Shown in pieces: positions 36,544 through 45,483 of a DNA stretch of 64,000 bases (positions are counted from its first letter, which is position 1; every line of letters begins with the position of its first letter). A model generated the notes under the pieces. The model saw nothing but the letters and a program-made list of their open reading frames with translations. It was not told the DNA's origin and ran no database searches. Made by a program: the position numbers and the translations under genes. The stretch is from Massilia aquatica (lineage in GTDB: Bacteria > Pseudomonadota > Gammaproteobacteria > Burkholderiales > Burkholderiaceae_D), in assembly GCF_011682045.1 (NCBI RefSeq), contig NZ_VVIW01000010.1, positions 1-64,000 of the forward strand. Direction: 5' to 3'.

Positions 36544-37413
36544 ATGAGTATCAATCGAGATCGTCGCGCATCAATTGCGCAAGAGACCCTGGCGGTCATG
36601 GAACGGGGAAGTTACCAGAATGCGCGCGGGGAGGACGTGTCGATCGCCGATGCGCTGGCGCTGGCCGTGGCGCAGTCGCGCCACTATACGTCCGACCGCC
36701 TGTCGCAATTGAGCCAGGACCTGGTTCCCGGCCAGGCGAAGGTCACGCAGTTCGAGGTGCGCAACGAATCGAGCCTGGCCGCCGCGCGCCGCATTGCCGG
36801 CGGGGGACGTCCGGATCCGCTGTGCCTCAATTTCGCCTCCGCGAAAAACCCCGGCGGCGGTTTTCTGGGCGGCGCCGAAGCGCAGGAAGAAAACCTGGCC
36901 AAGTCGTCCGGCCTGTATGCGTGCATTGTGCAGATGACGGACATGTACAACGCCAACCGCGCACTGCGCTCGTGCATCTATAACGACGACATGATTTATT
37001 CGCCCAAGGTGCCGGTGTTTCGCGACGATGCCTACGGGTTTCTCGACGCGCCGTATCTGGCCAGCTTCGTCACCGCGCCCGCCGTCAACCGTGGCGCGCT
37101 GGCCCGCAATGAACCGGAACGGATGCGCGATGTGGAATCATGCATGCTGCAGCGGATCGACAAGCTGCTGGCGCTGGCCCTGCACCATGGCCATAGCGAC
37201 CTGATTCTCGGCGCCTGGGGCTGCGGCGTGTTCGGCAACCTGCCCGAAGAAATGGCCGGCTGGTTTGCGGCGCACCTGCTGCATAACCCGCGCTACAAGA
37301 ATGCCTTCGGCCACGTGACGTTTGCGGTACTCGACCGAAACAACCGCGGGACCTTCGCCGCATTCGATGAGGTATTCGGCAGCCCGATCCAAAAGGCGAG
37401 CAATAGCGGTTGA
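36544..37413 (+). CDS. bacterial-type poly(ADP-ribose) glycohydrolase / macrodomain protein (TIGR02452 family)
   Basis: A 289-aa protein. The bacterial PARG signature is complete: CLNFASAKNPGGGFLGGAEA with GGG at 104-106, then QEE at 114-116, the pair that binds ADP-ribose and holds the catalytic glutamate. The C-terminal LILGAWGCGVFGN is the second phosphate-binding loop of the macrodomain. A good AAGGAAC ribosome site precedes the ATG. The enzyme should release ADP-ribose from proteins or polymers, producing the likely ligand of the divergent NrtR-like regulator. No ADP-ribosyltransferase is seen nearby. Confidence 0.92.
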   Translation: MSINRDRRASIAQETLAVMERGSYQNARGEDVSIADALALAVAQSRHYTSDRLSQLSQDLVPGQAKVTQFEVRNESSLAAARRIAGGGRPDPLCLNFASAKNPGGGFLGGAEAQEENLAKSSGLYACIVQMTDMYNANRALRSCIYNDDMIYSPKVPVFRDDAYGFLDAPYLASFVTAPAVNRGALARNEPERMRDVESCMLQRIDKLLALALHHGHSDLILGAWGCGVFGNLPEEMAGWFAAHLLHNPRYKNAFGHVTFAVLDRNNRGTFAAFDEVFGSPIQKASNSG

Positions 37414-37540
37414 TTTCCAGCTTGTTCGCGGATAGTCGATGAGGGAAGCTTTGATCAATCGGCCGCAATCTGGTAAAAGTATGCTCCGCGCGTCCGGTCG
37501 CTTATCGACCGCGCCGCATATGTATAAAACAAGGAGCGTC

Positions 37541-39328
37541 ATGCCGAAGTCCCCAACCCCTATTCGCACCATTCGCAGCGTGCGCGCCGCCGTCGCGCTG
37601 GCCATGCTGTCGCTGTGCGCCGCCGTTTCCGCCGCCGAGCCGGCGTGGGTCACCAAAAGTAATGCCAACGCCAAGCTGGTACTCAATGTGATGGCCAAGT
37701 ATTCGCCCGAAAGCGCCAGCGGCCTTGGCGTCGACGGTTACGACGAGCAGATTACCGATCTCTCGCGCGATCACTTCGAGCAGACCAATAAAGATACCCG
37801 CGCCGTTATCGCCGAGCTGCAAAAACGCCGCAAGGCCGAAACCGACGCCAAGATCCGCCAGGATATCGATATCCTGATCGGCAGCGCCGAAGACCAGATG
37901 CGCGCGGATGCCCTGAACCGCAAACACTTTGTTCCCTTCGATAACCTGACCGCGCAGCTGTTCGGCGTGGTGCGCCAGACGCTCGATCCGCGCATTCCAA
38001 AGGAGCGCCAGAAGACCCTGCTGGTGCGCCTGCAAAAATACGCCGGCCTTGCCAAGGGATACCGCCCGGCCACCGAACTGGCGGCCGAGCGCCTGCAAGA
38101 ACGCCTGAAAGCGAACAAGACCCTGATCGGTCCTTTCAAGGATGAAGTGGAGCAGGCGATCAACGATAGCCCGACCCTGATCAAGGGTATCAGGGACTTG
38201 CTCGCCAAAAGCGACCTGCAAGGCTGGGAACCGAGTTTCGCCGCGCTGGAAACGCAGCTGACCGCCTATAACGAGCACGTGAAAAAGCAGATCCTGCCGC
38301 GCGCCCGCAGCGACCACCGTTTGCCGGCCGAGGTGTATGCGAACAACCTGCGCCAGTTCGGCGTCGATATCAGCCCGCAGGAATTGATGGCCAAGGCGCT
38401 GACCTCGTTTGCCGAAATCCGCAACCAGATGAATATCACGGCGGGCCTGATCGCGCGCGAACGCAAGCTGGCCAATCCGGATTACCGCGCCGTCATGGCC
38501 GAGCTGAAAAAGCAGCAGATTGCGCCCGAGCGCGTCATGCCTTTGTACGCCGACCGTTTGAACCAGATCGAGGCGGCCGTGCGCGAGCAGAAAATCGTGT
38601 CGCTGCCTGAGCGCAAAGCGGTGATCCGCATGGCCAGCACGGCCGAAAGCGCCGCCCAGCCGGCTCCGCACATGAATCCCCCACGCCTGATCGGCAATAC
38701 CGGCGAATACGGCGAGTTCGTCCTGACCGCCGGCATGCCGCCCGACGCCAAGGGAAAAATGCTCGCCTTCGACGACTTTACCCACGAGGCTGCCACCTGG
38801 ACCCTGACCGCGCACGAAGCGCGGCCCGGGCACGAGCTGCAATTTGCCAAGATGATCGAAACGGGTGTGTCGACCGCGCGCGCGGTGTTTGCGTTTAACA
38901 GCGTCAACGTCGAGGGCTGGGCCCTGTACGCGGAAGCCGAAATGCAGCCGTACGAGCCGCTCGATGGCCAGTTGTTCGCGCTGCAGGCGCGCATGCACCG
39001 CGCCGCCCGCGCCTTCCTCGATCCCATGGTCAACCTGGGCGAGATCACGCCGGACGGCGTCAAAGCCTTTCTGATGGACGAGGTCGGTTTGTCGGAAGGC
39101 ATGGCGACCCAGGAAATGCAGCGCTACACCTTCCGCGCGCCGGGCCAGGCCACCTCGTATTTCTACGGTTACCAGCGGCTGATGGAAACGCGCCAGGCAG
39201 CCGAGGTGGCCTTGCGCAGGAAATTCAACCGCCAGGCCTTCAACGACTTCGTGCTGGCGCAGGGATTGGTGCCGCCGACCCTGCTGCGCCAGGCGGTGCT
39301 GCAAGAGTTCGTCCCGGCCCAGCGTTAA
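37541..39328 (+). CDS. secreted DUF885-family zinc peptidase
   Basis: A 595-aa protein with a signal peptide (SVRAAVALAMLSLCAAVSAAEP). It belongs to the DUF885 family, distant relatives of M32 and M2 peptidases: the zinc motif HEARPGHELQF is at about residue 425, and the later NSVNVEGWALYAEAEM supplies the third ligand Glu. The SEGMATQEMQRYTFRAPGQA stretch near the end is family-conserved. It is probably a periplasmic carboxypeptidase-like enzyme. The start at 37541 has an AAGGAG ribosome site; the in-frame sequence upstream is not signal-like. It is a single gene. Confidence 0.88.
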   Translation: MPKSPTPIRTIRSVRAAVALAMLSLCAAVSAAEPAWVTKSNANAKLVLNVMAKYSPESASGLGVDGYDEQITDLSRDHFEQTNKDTRAVIAELQKRRKAETDAKIRQDIDILIGSAEDQMRADALNRKHFVPFDNLTAQLFGVVRQTLDPRIPKERQKTLLVRLQKYAGLAKGYRPATELAAERLQERLKANKTLIGPFKDEVEQAINDSPTLIKGIRDLLAKSDLQGWEPSFAALETQLTAYNEHVKKQILPRARSDHRLPAEVYANNLRQFGVDISPQELMAKALTSFAEIRNQMNITAGLIARERKLANPDYRAVMAELKKQQIAPERVMPLYADRLNQIEAAVREQKIVSLPERKAVIRMASTAESAAQPAPHMNPPRLIGNTGEYGEFVLTAGMPPDAKGKMLAFDDFTHEAATWTLTAHEARPGHELQFAKMIETGVSTARAVFAFNSVNVEGWALYAEAEMQPYEPLDGQLFALQARMHRAARAFLDPMVNLGEITPDGVKAFLMDEVGLSEGMATQEMQRYTFRAPGQATSYFYGYQRLMETRQAAEVALRRKFNRQAFNDFVLAQGLVPPTLLRQAVLQEFVPAQR

Positions 39329-39333
39329 AGCGC

Positions 39334-39354
39334 GGCGGCACTAAATGTGCCGCT
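39334..39354 (+). terminator. weak hairpin after the DUF885 gene
   Basis: The stem GCGGCAC/GTGCCGC (7 bp, loop TAAAT) begins 5 bases after the stop. Only two T follow, so termination is uncertain. Confidence 0.4.
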
Positions 39355-39445
39355 TAACAACACTCCTTGACGATCATGCGTGCTGCGGGCTTACAATCGT
39401 TCTCATCGGTTAGCCCTGTGAACGTTGCTCAAGGAGATTGTCGTG

Positions 39446-41149
39446 ATGTTTTCCCATCTTAGAATTGGTGCGCGCCTGGCAATCGGGTTCGGCTTGACGA
39501 TTTGCATCCTGCTGGTGATGTCGCTGCTCGGCATCAACCGCATCCGCTACACCAGTTCCCTGACCGACCACATCGTCAACGACCGCTACGTGCAGGTCGA
39601 GCTGACCAATGTGATGCGCAGCTACGCCAACCGTGGCGCCCAGTCGTTGCGCAACGCCATGCTGGCGCCCGATCCGGCCCAGTCCAAAGCCTTGTTGGGC
39701 AGCATGCTCGATGCCGACCGTACCGGCGCCGAGGCGGCGTCCAAACTGGGCGCGATGATGGTCGCCGATGAAGCAAAACAATTGTTCCAGGACCAGTCCA
39801 AGGCCTTCGATGCCTATTTCGTACTGCGTTCGGAAGCGGTCAAGCGCTTCGGGCAGGGCGGGCGCGAGGATGCCGTCGCCTTCCTGTTCAAGGAAGTCAT
39901 TCCAATCCAGAACGCGTATTTCGGGCGCCTCGACGCGGTCCTCAAATACCAGACGGCCCTGATGGCGCGCGACGGCAAGGAGGCGGCCGACGCGTCGAGC
40001 TCGGCCGCGCTGTTGATGTTGCTGCTGCTGGCGCTGGCAACGGCCGTCTCGGCGCTGGCGGGCTGGCTGATCACGCGCTCGGTCACGGTTCCCATCGGCG
40101 AGGCGGTGGCGCTGGCCGAAACCGTTGCGCGCGGCGACCTGACCACGCGCATTGTCGTCACCCGCCAGGATGAAACCGGGCGCCTGCTCAGTGCGCTCAA
40201 AGACATGGTCGAGAGCCTGACCCGCACCGTCGGCGCAGTGCGCAGCGGCACCGATACCATCACCACCGCCTCGTCGGAAATCGCGGCCGGCAACATGGAC
40301 CTGGCTTCGCGCACCGAAAACCAGGCCGCCAGCCTGGAGGAAACGGCTTCCTCGATGGAAGAATTGACCTCGATTGTCAAGCAGAACGCCGACAATGCGC
40401 GCCAGGCCAACACCTTGGTGGTATCGGCCGCCGAGCACGCCAACAAGGGCGGCCGGGTGGTCAGCGACGTGGTCGGCACGATGGGGGCGATACGCGAAAG
40501 TTCGGGCAAGATCGTCGATATTATCAGTGTGATCGACGGGATTGCGTTCCAGACCAATATCCTGGCCCTGAATGCGGCGGTCGAGGCGGCCCGCGCCGGC
40601 GAGCAGGGACGCGGGTTTGCGGTGGTGGCGTCCGAAGTGCGCAACCTGGCGCAGCGCTCGGCCAGCGCCGCCAAGGAAATCAAGGCGCTGATCGACGATT
40701 CGGTGGGCAAGGTCGAGACCGGCAGCGAACTGGTGAATCAGGCGGGCGCGACGATGGAGCAGATCATGGGTTCGGTGCGCCAGGTGGCCGACATCATGGG
40801 CGAAATCGCCGCCGCCAGCGCCGAGCAGAGCGCCGGGATCAACCAGGTGAACGGGGCGATCGTGGCGATGGACAATGCCACCCAACAAAACGCAGCGCTG
40901 GTCGAGCAGGCGGCCGCCGCCGCCGCGAGCATGCAGGGCCAGGCCGTGCACCTGGCCGAGGCGGTCAGCGTGTTCAAGCTGCATGGCGATGAGGGGGGCG
41001 GCGCGGCGCTGCGTTCGCCAGTGCGCGCAAAGGCGCTGCCTGCGGCGGCCGCCAGGGCGGCCGTCAAGCCGGCGACCAGGCTCGCCAAGCCAAGCACCAG
41101 GCCTGCCGCCAAGCCGGCCGCCGACGCCGATGCGTGGGAAGAGTTCTAG
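39446..41149 (+). CDS. methyl-accepting chemotaxis protein
   Basis: A 567-aa chemoreceptor. It has a membrane segment at 9-30, a periplasmic four-helix bundle (about 35-190), a second membrane segment (190-215), a HAMP domain ([20 protein letters not shown]) and a long signalling coiled coil. The hairpin tip [33 protein letters not shown] is standard. The C-terminal tail is Lys/Ala-rich and ends DAWEEF, a CheR/CheB docking motif of the xWxxF type, so this is a high-abundance type receptor. The start follows AAGGAG. The stop overlaps the stop of the convergent TetR gene at a CTAG. Confidence 0.93.
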   Translation: MFSHLRIGARLAIGFGLTICILLVMSLLGINRIRYTSSLTDHIVNDRYVQVELTNVMRSYANRGAQSLRNAMLAPDPAQSKALLGSMLDADRTGAEAASKLGAMMVADEAKQLFQDQSKAFDAYFVLRSEAVKRFGQGGREDAVAFLFKEVIPIQNAYFGRLDAVLKYQTALMARDGKEAADASSSAALLMLLLLALATAVSALAGWLITRSVTVPIGEAVALAETVARGDLTTRIVVTRQDETGRLLSALKDMVESLTRTVGAVRSGTDTITTASSEIAAGNMDLASRTENQAASLEETASSMEELTSIVKQNADNARQANTLVVSAAEHANKGGRVVSDVVGTMGAIRESSGKIVDIISVIDGIAFQTNILALNAAVEAARAGEQGRGFAVVASEVRNLAQRSASAAKEIKALIDDSVGKVETGSELVNQAGATMEQIMGSVRQVADIMGEIAAASAEQSAGINQVNGAIVAMDNATQQNAALVEQAAAAAASMQGQAVHLAEAVSVFKLHGDEGGGAALRSPVRAKALPAAAARAAVKPATRLAKPSTRPAAKPAADADAWEEF

Positions 41150-41808
41150 ACAGCGCCGCCGATCTTGACGTCCAGGCCGGTAAGGATCAGGTCCAGCCCG
41201 GCTTCGAAACGGGCGTCGAAATCGAGGTCGAACAGGTCTGCCATTGCCGCCAGCACATGCGGATAACGTTGCGCCGCGAGTTCTTCGAAAGGAGCACGGC
41301 GGCCCAGGGCGTCGATCGGAGCGCTGGCGGACGGGTCGAGTGCCTGTTCCTCCATGACGAAGCCGAGCACGTAGTACAAAATGGAAAACGCGCCCCAGCC
41401 CGCCATGCGGGTACTGGCGCCGGCCTTGCGCAGCGGGCCGATCATCGACTCGGCCACCCGCAGCACATTGTCGGTGACGACGTAGGTGCCCGCAAACACG
41501 CGCGCGCCGTCGCGCCGGGCGAGCAGGGCGGCGCGCACCGCCCGCGCCGTGCCGGCGACCGCATCGCGCCATGAGACGGCCGGGCCGGTTCCTTCAGCCG
41601 GCAACGCCGTCGTCTGCGGTGCAACCTCAGCCATCAGCGCGTCGGCCATGCCATCCATCAAAACCTGTTTGTTGGCGAAGTGCCAGTACAGCGACGCCGC
41701 CTTGATGTCGAGGGCGTCGGCCAGGCGCCGCATCGTCAACCCTTCCAGTCCGACTTCATCGAGCAAGCCCAATGCCGTGGCGATCACCACCTCGCGTGAT
41801 ATTCCCAT
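41146..41808 (-). CDS. TetR-family repressor with tetracycline-repressor-like C-terminus
   Basis: A 220-aa protein. The helix-turn-helix is [25 protein letters not shown]. The C-terminal part matches the TetR_C alpha domain ([16 protein letters not shown], then [28 protein letters not shown]). It is divergent from a flavin monooxygenase gene, the same layout as tetracycline- or antibiotic-inactivating units, and two matching palindromes lie between the genes. The ligand is unknown. It shares four bases with the chemoreceptor 3' end. Confidence 0.9.
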   Translation of the reverse strand: MGISREVVIATALGLLDEVGLEGLTMRRLADALDIKAASLYWHFANKQVLMDGMADALMAEVAPQTTALPAEGTGPAVSWRDAVAGTARAVRAALLARRDGARVFAGTYVVTDNVLRVAESMIGPLRKAGASTRMAGWGAFSILYYVLGFVMEEQALDPSASAPIDALGRRAPFEELAAQRYPHVLAAMADLFDLDFDARFEAGLDLILTGLDVKIGGAV

Positions 41809-41823
41809 GTTTTCCTCTTTTTC

Positions 41824-41829
41824 TTGACA
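41824..41829 (+). promoter_or_regulatory. candidate -35 box for the monooxygenase promoter
   Basis: A perfect TTGACA. A weak -10 (TTACCT at 41847-41852) is 17 bases downstream. The first operator (41832-41844) lies between them, where a bound repressor would block polymerase. Confidence 0.45.
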
Positions 41830-41831
41830 AT

Positions 41832-41844
41832 CTAACGCTGTTAG
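41832..41844. promoter_or_regulatory. TetR operator O1
   Basis: CTAACGCTGTTAG: 5-bp inverted repeats (CTAAC/GTTAG) around GCT. It differs from O2 at one base in the centre. Confidence 0.75.
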
Positions 41845-41863
41845 GTTTACCTTTGCAGCTTCC

Positions 41864-41876
41864 CTAACGATGTTAG
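41864..41876. promoter_or_regulatory. TetR operator O2
   Basis: CTAACGATGTTAG: the same inverted repeat as O1, 32 bases further on and just before the monooxygenase start codon at 41882. Confidence 0.75.
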
Positions 41877-41881
41877 CTTAT

Positions 41882-43372
41882 ATGACGATGACAAGCAATG
41901 CAGAGATAATCGTGTCCGGAGCGGGTCCGGTCGGGCTGTTGCTGGCGTGCGAACTGGCGCTGGCCGGCGTGCGCGTGACGGTGCTTGAACGGCGTACGGA
42001 ACCGGTGCCGCAATCGCGTGCGCTGACCATGCACGGACGCACCCTGGAAATGCTGGCGCTGCGCGGGGTGGCCGACCGCTTCCTGGCGCGCGGCATGCCA
42101 ATTCCCAGCGGCCACTTCGCCGGGCTGCCGACCCGGCTCGATTTCAGCGCCTGCGACAGCACCTATCCCTTCACCCTGTTCCTTCCCCAGAGCGTGACGG
42201 AACAATTGCTGGAAGCCTGGGCCGGCGAACTGGGCGTGGATGTGCGGCGCGGGGCGACGGTTGAATCGACCGGGCAGGACGAAGACGGCGTGTGGGTCAC
42301 CGGCACGCGGGACGGCACGCCGTTCCGGCTGGACGCGCGCTACCTGGTCGGGGCCGATGGCGCGCGCAGCCTGGTGCGGCGGCAGGCCGGCATCGCCTTC
42401 GATGGCTTGCCGCCCACCAAAACGGCGATGCTCGGCGACGTGCTGCTGCGCTCGCCGCCGCCGGGCCGTGCATTAAGCCTGGGCAATCCGGCGGGTGGCT
42501 TGATGGTGGTGCCGCTCGGTGGCGAGCTGTACCGGGTAATCGTGGTCGATGCGCAAGAGATCGACGTGCCGGTGGCGCTGCCGCTGACGCTGGAAGGGCT
42601 GGCGGCGGCAACGCGGCGCGTGGCGGGGGACGATTACGGCATGCATGCGCCGCAATGGCTGTCACGCTTTTCGAACCAAACCTGCCTGGCGCAGTCTTAT
42701 CGTCAAGGGCGGATTTTTTTGGCGGGCGACGCGGCGCATATTCATTTGCCGGCCGGCGGGCAGGGCATGAACGTGGGCATGCAGGACGCCATGAACCTGG
42801 GCTGGAAGCTGGCCGGGGTGTTGCGGGGTGGCGCCAGCGCATCTGGAATCGCTTCTTTGCTCGACAGTTACGAAGCCGAGCGCCATCCGGTCGGGGCGGC
42901 GCTGTACCGCAACACCCTGGCGCAAAGCGCGCTGATGATGAATTCGTTCGACCCTGCGGGCCAGGCCCTGCGCGCGACGCTTAGCGAGCTGATGAAGGGC
43001 CCGGAACTGAATGCGGCCCTGGCGCATGATTTGTCGGGTTTTGGCATTCGCTATGCGGCCGCGCTGCTCCCCGTGGCGCAGGGCGGGGAGGTGTGCGCGC
43101 GCTGGACCGGGCGGCGCTTGCCGGACTGGCCGCTGCGGCATGCCGATGGCACGGTGTCATCGCTGTACCGGCATCTGGCCGGCGGGCGCTGGGTAGTGTT
43201 GCGGGTGGCGCAGGATGGTTGGCAAAGCCCGCTGGATGACGACTGGGTGGAAACGGTCACGGCAGCGGTGCCGGGAAGGGAGGCGGAACTCGACGGGGTG
43301 GCTGCGCTAGTCGTGCGGCCGGATGGCCATGTGGACCACGCCATCGCGAGCGCTATGGTTGCAAACATTTAA
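41882..43372 (+). CDS. FAD-dependent aromatic hydroxylase (PheA/TfdB type monooxygenase)
   Basis: A 496-aa class A flavoprotein monooxygenase. It has an N-terminal dinucleotide fold (VSGAGPVGLLLACELALAG), the DG motif region (RYLVGADGARSLVRRQAGI) and the FAD ribityl-binding GD motif (FLAGDAAHIHLPAGGQGMN) around residue 280. The PheA/TfdB group includes phenol hydroxylases, polyketide hydroxylases and the rifampicin and tetracycline inactivating enzymes. The substrate cannot be read from sequence; the TetR regulator with two operators suggests it is induced by its own substrate. The start at 41882 is used; 41888 is the alternative. Confidence 0.88.
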   Translation: MTMTSNAEIIVSGAGPVGLLLACELALAGVRVTVLERRTEPVPQSRALTMHGRTLEMLALRGVADRFLARGMPIPSGHFAGLPTRLDFSACDSTYPFTLFLPQSVTEQLLEAWAGELGVDVRRGATVESTGQDEDGVWVTGTRDGTPFRLDARYLVGADGARSLVRRQAGIAFDGLPPTKTAMLGDVLLRSPPPGRALSLGNPAGGLMVVPLGGELYRVIVVDAQEIDVPVALPLTLEGLAAATRRVAGDDYGMHAPQWLSRFSNQTCLAQSYRQGRIFLAGDAAHIHLPAGGQGMNVGMQDAMNLGWKLAGVLRGGASASGIASLLDSYEAERHPVGAALYRNTLAQSALMMNSFDPAGQALRATLSELMKGPELNAALAHDLSGFGIRYAAALLPVAQGGEVCARWTGRRLPDWPLRHADGTVSSLYRHLAGGRWVVLRVAQDGWQSPLDDDWVETVTAAVPGREAELDGVAALVVRPDGHVDHAIASAMVANI

Positions 43373-43532
43373 TGTGGAGCGCGACTGGATGGCTGGCTCA
43401 TGCCAGCTTTCCATGACATGCGTGCGCATGCTCGCTTGCCTACAGCGCGCTATCGGCAACAAGGTGTTTGGCGTCAGCGAGCGGGATCGCATACAGCGAG
43501 CCGATGGCGACGATGGCCTAGTCTCAAGTACG

Positions 43533-44033
43533 TCACCCGGTGCATTGAAGGCGCTGCCGATGCTGCACGACCCAGTCGACCTGCTCGGGCGTGTCCGGCA
43601 CCTGGACGCCGCGCGCACGCGACACCAGCTTGAACGCCGCCTCGGGCGTATATCCATGCCGCACCAGTATGGCAGCGGCCAGCAAGCCGGTCCGTCCGAT
43701 CCCGGCGCGGCAATGAATCACGGTATGCGCGCCATCGGCGATACGGCAAGCGATCTCCCGCACCAGTACAAACACGCCCGGCGAGGCCGGCAGGCCGCGG
43801 TCGGCAATCGGGAACGAGGTGAACGCCATCCCGTTGGCGGCGCACAGCGCCGGCGCCTCGGTCAGCCCCAGTTCGCGGATTTCGTGGCGCTCAAGCAAGG
43901 AAACCATGTCCGTAATGCCATGCCTGGCGATCCCGGAAAACTCGTCCGCGATCCATTCGCCCGCAACCGGTTTTGCCATCACGGCCAGCATTCCCTGGCC
44001 AATCGCTGCAACTTTGTAAATGTCAGGTCCCAT
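43533..44033 (-). CDS. dual-specificity/tyrosine-type protein phosphatase
   Basis: A 166-aa cysteine phosphatase. The P-loop is HCRAGIGRTG (catalytic Cys and Arg), preceded by a FPIADRGLPAS segment with a possible general acid Asp. The family includes DSP-like and Tyr phosphatases. The start at 44033 has an AAGGA ribosome site. Its gene starts 11 bases after the stop of the upstream unknown gene, on the same strand, so the two form a small operon. Confidence 0.85.
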   Translation of the reverse strand: MGPDIYKVAAIGQGMLAVMAKPVAGEWIADEFSGIARHGITDMVSLLERHEIRELGLTEAPALCAANGMAFTSFPIADRGLPASPGVFVLVREIACRIADGAHTVIHCRAGIGRTGLLAAAILVRHGYTPEAAFKLVSRARGVQVPDTPEQVDWVVQHRQRLQCTG

Positions 44034-44044
44034 GCTGTCCTTGA

Positions 44045-44482
44045 TTATTCCGGGCACGCGTCATCGCCGTCGCCGGGCGCAACGGACGCCTTGCTTTTCG
44101 CGCCCGCGGGCGAGCGCAAGGGCCGGCGCCGCCGTGCCGCTTGCGCCGCGCGCACCCCGTCCAGCCAGTCGCGCCCGGACCCGGCCAGCGCGGCGTCGAT
44201 CACCTCTTGCGGCAGGCAATACACCGAGGCCCAGCCGGCCCGGCCATCGGCTGTGTTGGTCGGAAAGTCCCTGCGCTCGATCGGCCAGCCGTACTTGCGG
44301 ATCAGCGCCCGGATCACCGTGCTCAAGCTTTGCTTTCTTTGGTCGAAAATACTCTCAATCCCTGTCATGTCGTCCGATGCCAGCAAAACCGCCAGTACAT
44401 CGGCGCGCAGGGTGCCGGGCATCTTGGGATAACGGAATGTCTTGCTGCTGGCGCTGCTGGTACTGGTGCTTCTTGTAGTCAC
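44045..44482 (-). CDS. unknown protein upstream of the phosphatase
   Basis: About 145 aa if it starts at the GTG at 44482. The middle (TLRADVLAVLLASDDMTGIESIF, then STVIRALIRKYGWPIERRDF) looks like a small helix-turn-helix or winged-helix fold. The C-terminus is basic and Arg-rich (ARRRRPLRSPAGAKSKA), which suits nucleic-acid binding. No family is recognised and the start is unsure. It is in an operon with the phosphatase gene. Confidence 0.55.
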   Translation of the reverse strand: MTTRSTSTSSASSKTFRYPKMPGTLRADVLAVLLASDDMTGIESIFDQRKQSLSTVIRALIRKYGWPIERRDFPTNTADGRAGWASVYCLPQEVIDAALAGSGRDWLDGVRAAQAARRRRPLRSPAGAKSKASVAPGDGDDACPE

Positions 44483-44617
44483 TATGACGTCCTGAGGGGC
44501 CGGGTGGTCGAAACGAGTTTGACGATGATAGCGCGCTATGTGGGGTAACGGACAGAACAAATATTCCGATAAGAGGATAACGTAATCAGCGTAGAATCAA
44601 TTGTACGGAGTGCCGCC

Positions 44618-45427
44618 ATGAAAACATCTTCTCTTGCCATCGTTGCCTTGTGCGCCTGCACAGCAGGAGCGCAAGCTCAAACACAAAATTCCGTGTACCG
44701 GGCCGCCATTGACGGTACCGGGGCCAGGCACGGCCTGTCCCTGGTCGATGTGAGCGACTTGTTCGAACCGGGCAGTCCGGACACCGCCACCAGGGTGTTC
44801 GGCTATCCGGGCAAGCGCATGGGCTTGCAAGACATGACCGAGCCGCGCGGCATTGCGCTCAGTAATTTCGAGCGCGACCGCCAGAACAGCCGCGCTTGGG
44901 GCTTGTCGGTCGGCATTTCAGATGGACCGCTCACCCTGCGCGTTGCGCACCAGAACAAAAGCGTTGCCAAAGTGGCTCCCTCGACCGCCTTGGGCGTGCG
45001 CATGGATGCCAAGAATTCCATCGCCGCCGCCAATGTCGACCTGGGCCGCATGAAGGCGTACGCCGCCTACAGCGCCAATCGCGGCTGGGGCAATTCGCCT
45101 TTGTGGAATCCCGACAACCCGTATGGCGCCGCCATGGCCAGCACCCCGTCGACCGACAGCCGCGACGTCCTGGTCGGCGTTGCCGTACCGATGCGCGCCA
45201 TGACCTATCTGGTCTCCTTCGTGCGCAAGAACGACCGCGACCGCGCCAACCGCGATGTCGATATGCTGGCCTTCGGCGCCACCTATCAAATTTCGCGCCG
45301 TACCGATTTCTACACCGCCTATTCGCTGGTAAAACACCGCACCGGCCCCGGCTACATGGCCATGACCGCGCCCGACGGCGGCAAGGGCTGGTCGGCCCTG
45401 AACGTGGGCATGCGCCACTCGTTCTGA
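44618..45427 (+). CDS. short porin-like outer-membrane protein
   Basis: 269 aa. A signal peptide (MKTSSLAIVALCACTAGAQA) is followed by alternating beta-strand sequence ending in an aromatic Phe (NVGMRHSF), as in Gram-negative porins of the Burkholderia/Bordetella type (porin_4). Typical porins are 340-400 aa; this one is about 80 residues short and starts its barrel late, so it may be a smaller barrel or a reduced copy. A CGGAG ribosome site precedes the start. Confidence 0.75.
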   Translation: MKTSSLAIVALCACTAGAQAQTQNSVYRAAIDGTGARHGLSLVDVSDLFEPGSPDTATRVFGYPGKRMGLQDMTEPRGIALSNFERDRQNSRAWGLSVGISDGPLTLRVAHQNKSVAKVAPSTALGVRMDAKNSIAAANVDLGRMKAYAAYSANRGWGNSPLWNPDNPYGAAMASTPSTDSRDVLVGVAVPMRAMTYLVSFVRKNDRDRANRDVDMLAFGATYQISRRTDFYTAYSLVKHRTGPGYMAMTAPDGGKGWSALNVGMRHSF

Positions 45428-45483
45428 GTCTTTCCTCAAGGGCGGGCCGCTTCCACCTTGGGGCGGCCGCGCCCACAGGCCGT

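Noticed and set aside
43323-44432. 369-codon plus-strand frame
   Set aside because: It is antisense to the phosphatase, whose HCRAGIGRTG active site is clear on the minus strand.
45428-45483. GC-rich inverted repeats between the porin-like and CHASE genes as a two-way terminator
   Set aside because: The arms pair imperfectly and no T run is present on either strand.
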